A program made the position numbers and the translations under genes. From NCBI GenBank assembly GCA_020058965.1, contig JAGVCY010000268.1, positions 1-6,688 on the forward strand: a stretch of 6,688 bases of DNA, written 5' to 3'. Origin of the DNA: Candidatus Omnitrophota bacterium (GTDB lineage Bacteria; Omnitrophota; Gorgyraeia; 2-02-FULL-51-18; JAGOUK01). This document shows positions 5,814 through 6,688 of this stretch, in pieces; position 1 is the stretch's first letter; every line of letters starts with the position of its first letter. The notes under the pieces were generated by a model. It worked only from the letters and a program-made list of their open reading frames with translations. It did no database searches and was not told where the DNA came from.

Positions 5814-6688
5814 AATCAATCGGCCGGCACCTGAGCGGCTGGCGTATGGCGGGCATCCTCGTTTGCGGTCTCACCGCGATCGTGACCCTTTGGCCGTCCA
5901 CGACCGCCCAAAGCGCAAGCAACCGCCTGGTGGTCGTGATGTCCGGCGACACACCGCCGTATCACTCCGTGCACTCGCATGGGGAAGTTAGGGGATTTGA
6001 TATTGAGGTGGCGCGCGCCGTCGGGCATTTTATGAAACGCGGCGTCGAATTTAAGTTTTTGCCGAAGGACGAAATCGCAAAGGCGCTTGAAGATGGGAGT
6101 GCGGACATCGCCGTTGGCGTGACCGCCAGCCCCCGCGAGCAAAAAAGCTTCGCGTTGTCACGCCCCTACCTGAGTCAGCGCGCGCGCCTTTTTATCCTTG
6201 AATCCACCAGCATTGTTCATGAGCTCGCCGACCTGAGCCGTCTCCGCGTCGGTGTTCGCGAAGGTCTGGAGCTCAGGGAAGTGATGCGGTTTTTGCCCGC
6301 ATCCAACCGGATCATCCAGCCGGACGCCGAAGCCGGCCTCAAGAGTCTTATGAATCACAGCACGGATGTTTTTATCGGTGATGAGATCGAATGCAATTAT
6401 GTGATTCAAAAAGAACAACTTAAAGAAGCAGCAACAATTAAAGTAGATGATCCAGATATGGAAAAATTTATTGATATAAACCCAAAAGAAGAAGAAAACG
6501 AAGAGGAAGAATTATCACCAGCAGAACAATTCTCAAAAGGTCTTGAAGATCAAAATCTTGATACTACTGGTAGAAATATGGCTATGGATACATTTAAGAA
6601 AATTGAAAAAGGTATTCTTGATGCATATGAAGTTCTTGACGATTCAAAAGATAGAGAGTTGTTCTACGATTATCTTATTACAAACATG
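5810..6688 (+). CDS. Family-3 periplasmic solute-binding domain, C-terminus replaced by AT-rich coding segment, open at window end
   Basis: The frame runs from the ATG at 5810 (ATGA overlap with the previous stop) to the last base without a stop, 293 codons. An N-terminal hydrophobic stretch at about 12-35 is a signal peptide or anchor. Residues about 39-200 match the bacterial extracellular solute-binding family 3: P-P-Y-H, G-F-D-I-E-V-A-R-A-V-G, L-E-D-G-S-A-D-I-A-V-G-V-T, S-P-R-E-Q-K-S-F-A-L-S-R-P-Y and L-R-V-G-V-R-E-G. These proteins bind polar amino acids or similar ligands for ABC importers. The same domain also forms the sensor part of BvgS-like kinases, and this gene could be either. 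Near 6400-6425, about residue 200, GC drops from the high fifties to about 31% and the sequence stops looking like an SBP, with about 50-60 residues of the domain missing. The native C-terminus is not in the window. Confidence 0.75.
   Translation, partial: MKSIGRHLSGWRMAGILVCGLTAIVTLWPSTTAQSASNRLVVVMSGDTPPYHSVHSHGEVRGFDIEVARAVGHFMKRGVEFKFLPKDEIAKALEDGSADIAVGVTASPREQKSFALSRPYLSQRARLFILESTSIVHELADLSRLRVGVREGLELREVMRFLPASNRIIQPDAEAGLKSLMNHSTDVFIGDEIECNYVIQKEQLKEAATIKVDDPDMEKFIDINPKEEENEEEELSPAEQFSKGLEDQNLDTTGRNMAMDTFKKIEKGILDAYEVLDDSKDRELFYDYLITNM
6410..6688 (+). other. AT-rich foreign-looking coding segment, possibly from a low-GC phage
   Basis: This segment of about 280 nt at roughly 31% GC uses A/T-ending codons almost throughout. 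It encodes an acidic stretch (K-E-E-E-N-E-E-E-E-L-S-P, about residues 225-236 of the fused frame), then N-L-D-T-T-G-R-N-M-A-M-D-T-F-K-K-I-E-K-G-I-L-D-A-Y and D-D-S-K-D-R-E-L-F-Y-D-Y-L-I-T-N-M. The soluble, acidic, helical character and codon use resemble small virion-type proteins of low-GC marine tailed phages, but I cannot name a family. It is in frame with the solute-binding gene. Exact start uncertain (6395-6425). Confidence 0.55.

Noticed and set aside
5166..5819. 217-codon minus-strand ORF
   Set aside because: It is a shadow of the GrdB-like gene, with no recognisable protein pattern.

Overview
The window looks like a short metagenomic contig. Its core, about 205-6410, comes from one uncultivated bacterium with GC content in the mid-to-high fifties by eye. 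The core is a single forward-strand operon. Both ends carry short stretches of much lower GC: about 36% over 61-180 and about 31% over 6421-6600, counted by hand. These ends look foreign to the core. By chance or otherwise, each joins its neighbouring core gene in frame. I read them as chimeric contig ends unless long reads show otherwise.

Layout. (1) 1-~207: an AT-rich fragment with a ribosome binding site and a Phd/YefM-type antitoxin that loses its own 3' end. (2) ~205-228: the probable last codons of a missing upstream gene, perhaps batB, overlapping the batC start. (3) 225-1712: batC, a membrane-anchored TPR protein with a roughly 300-residue K/D/Q/E/G low-complexity tail. (4) 1711-1820: a nested palindromic element that begins inside the batC stop codon. 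(5) 1873-3780: batD, exported, with a C-terminal membrane anchor. (6) 3777-4571: batE, with TPRs, two membrane segments and an SH3-like domain. (7) 4568-4957: a Nudix hydrolase. (8) 4932-5813: a protein resembling the GrdB-like (glycine/sarcosine/betaine reductase selenoprotein B) family, without the expected redox Cys/Sec. (9) 5810 onward: a family-3 periplasmic solute-binding domain that runs after about residue 200 into an AT-rich acidic coding segment and leaves the window open.

From batD onward every gene overlaps the next: ATGA for batD/batE, TTGA or more for batE/Nudix, 26 nt for Nudix/GrdB-like, and ATGA for GrdB-like/SBP. This points to one translationally coupled transcript. The Bat (Bacteroides aerotolerance) proteins usually follow moxR, a DUF58 gene and the von Willebrand factor A genes batA and batB, and together form an envelope-associated MoxR/VWA/TPR system. 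Those upstream genes would lie left of the chimeric junction.

The host phylum cannot be fixed from this sequence. A complete-looking batCDE, a dispersed-type palindrome and a GrdB-like gene fit several uncultivated Gram-negative-type lineages. Omnitrophota-like bacteria are one guess with weak support. The most unusual points are the nested palindrome between batC and batD, the long BatC tail, the Cys/Sec-less GrdB relative coupled to the Bat genes, and the two in-frame composition breaks.
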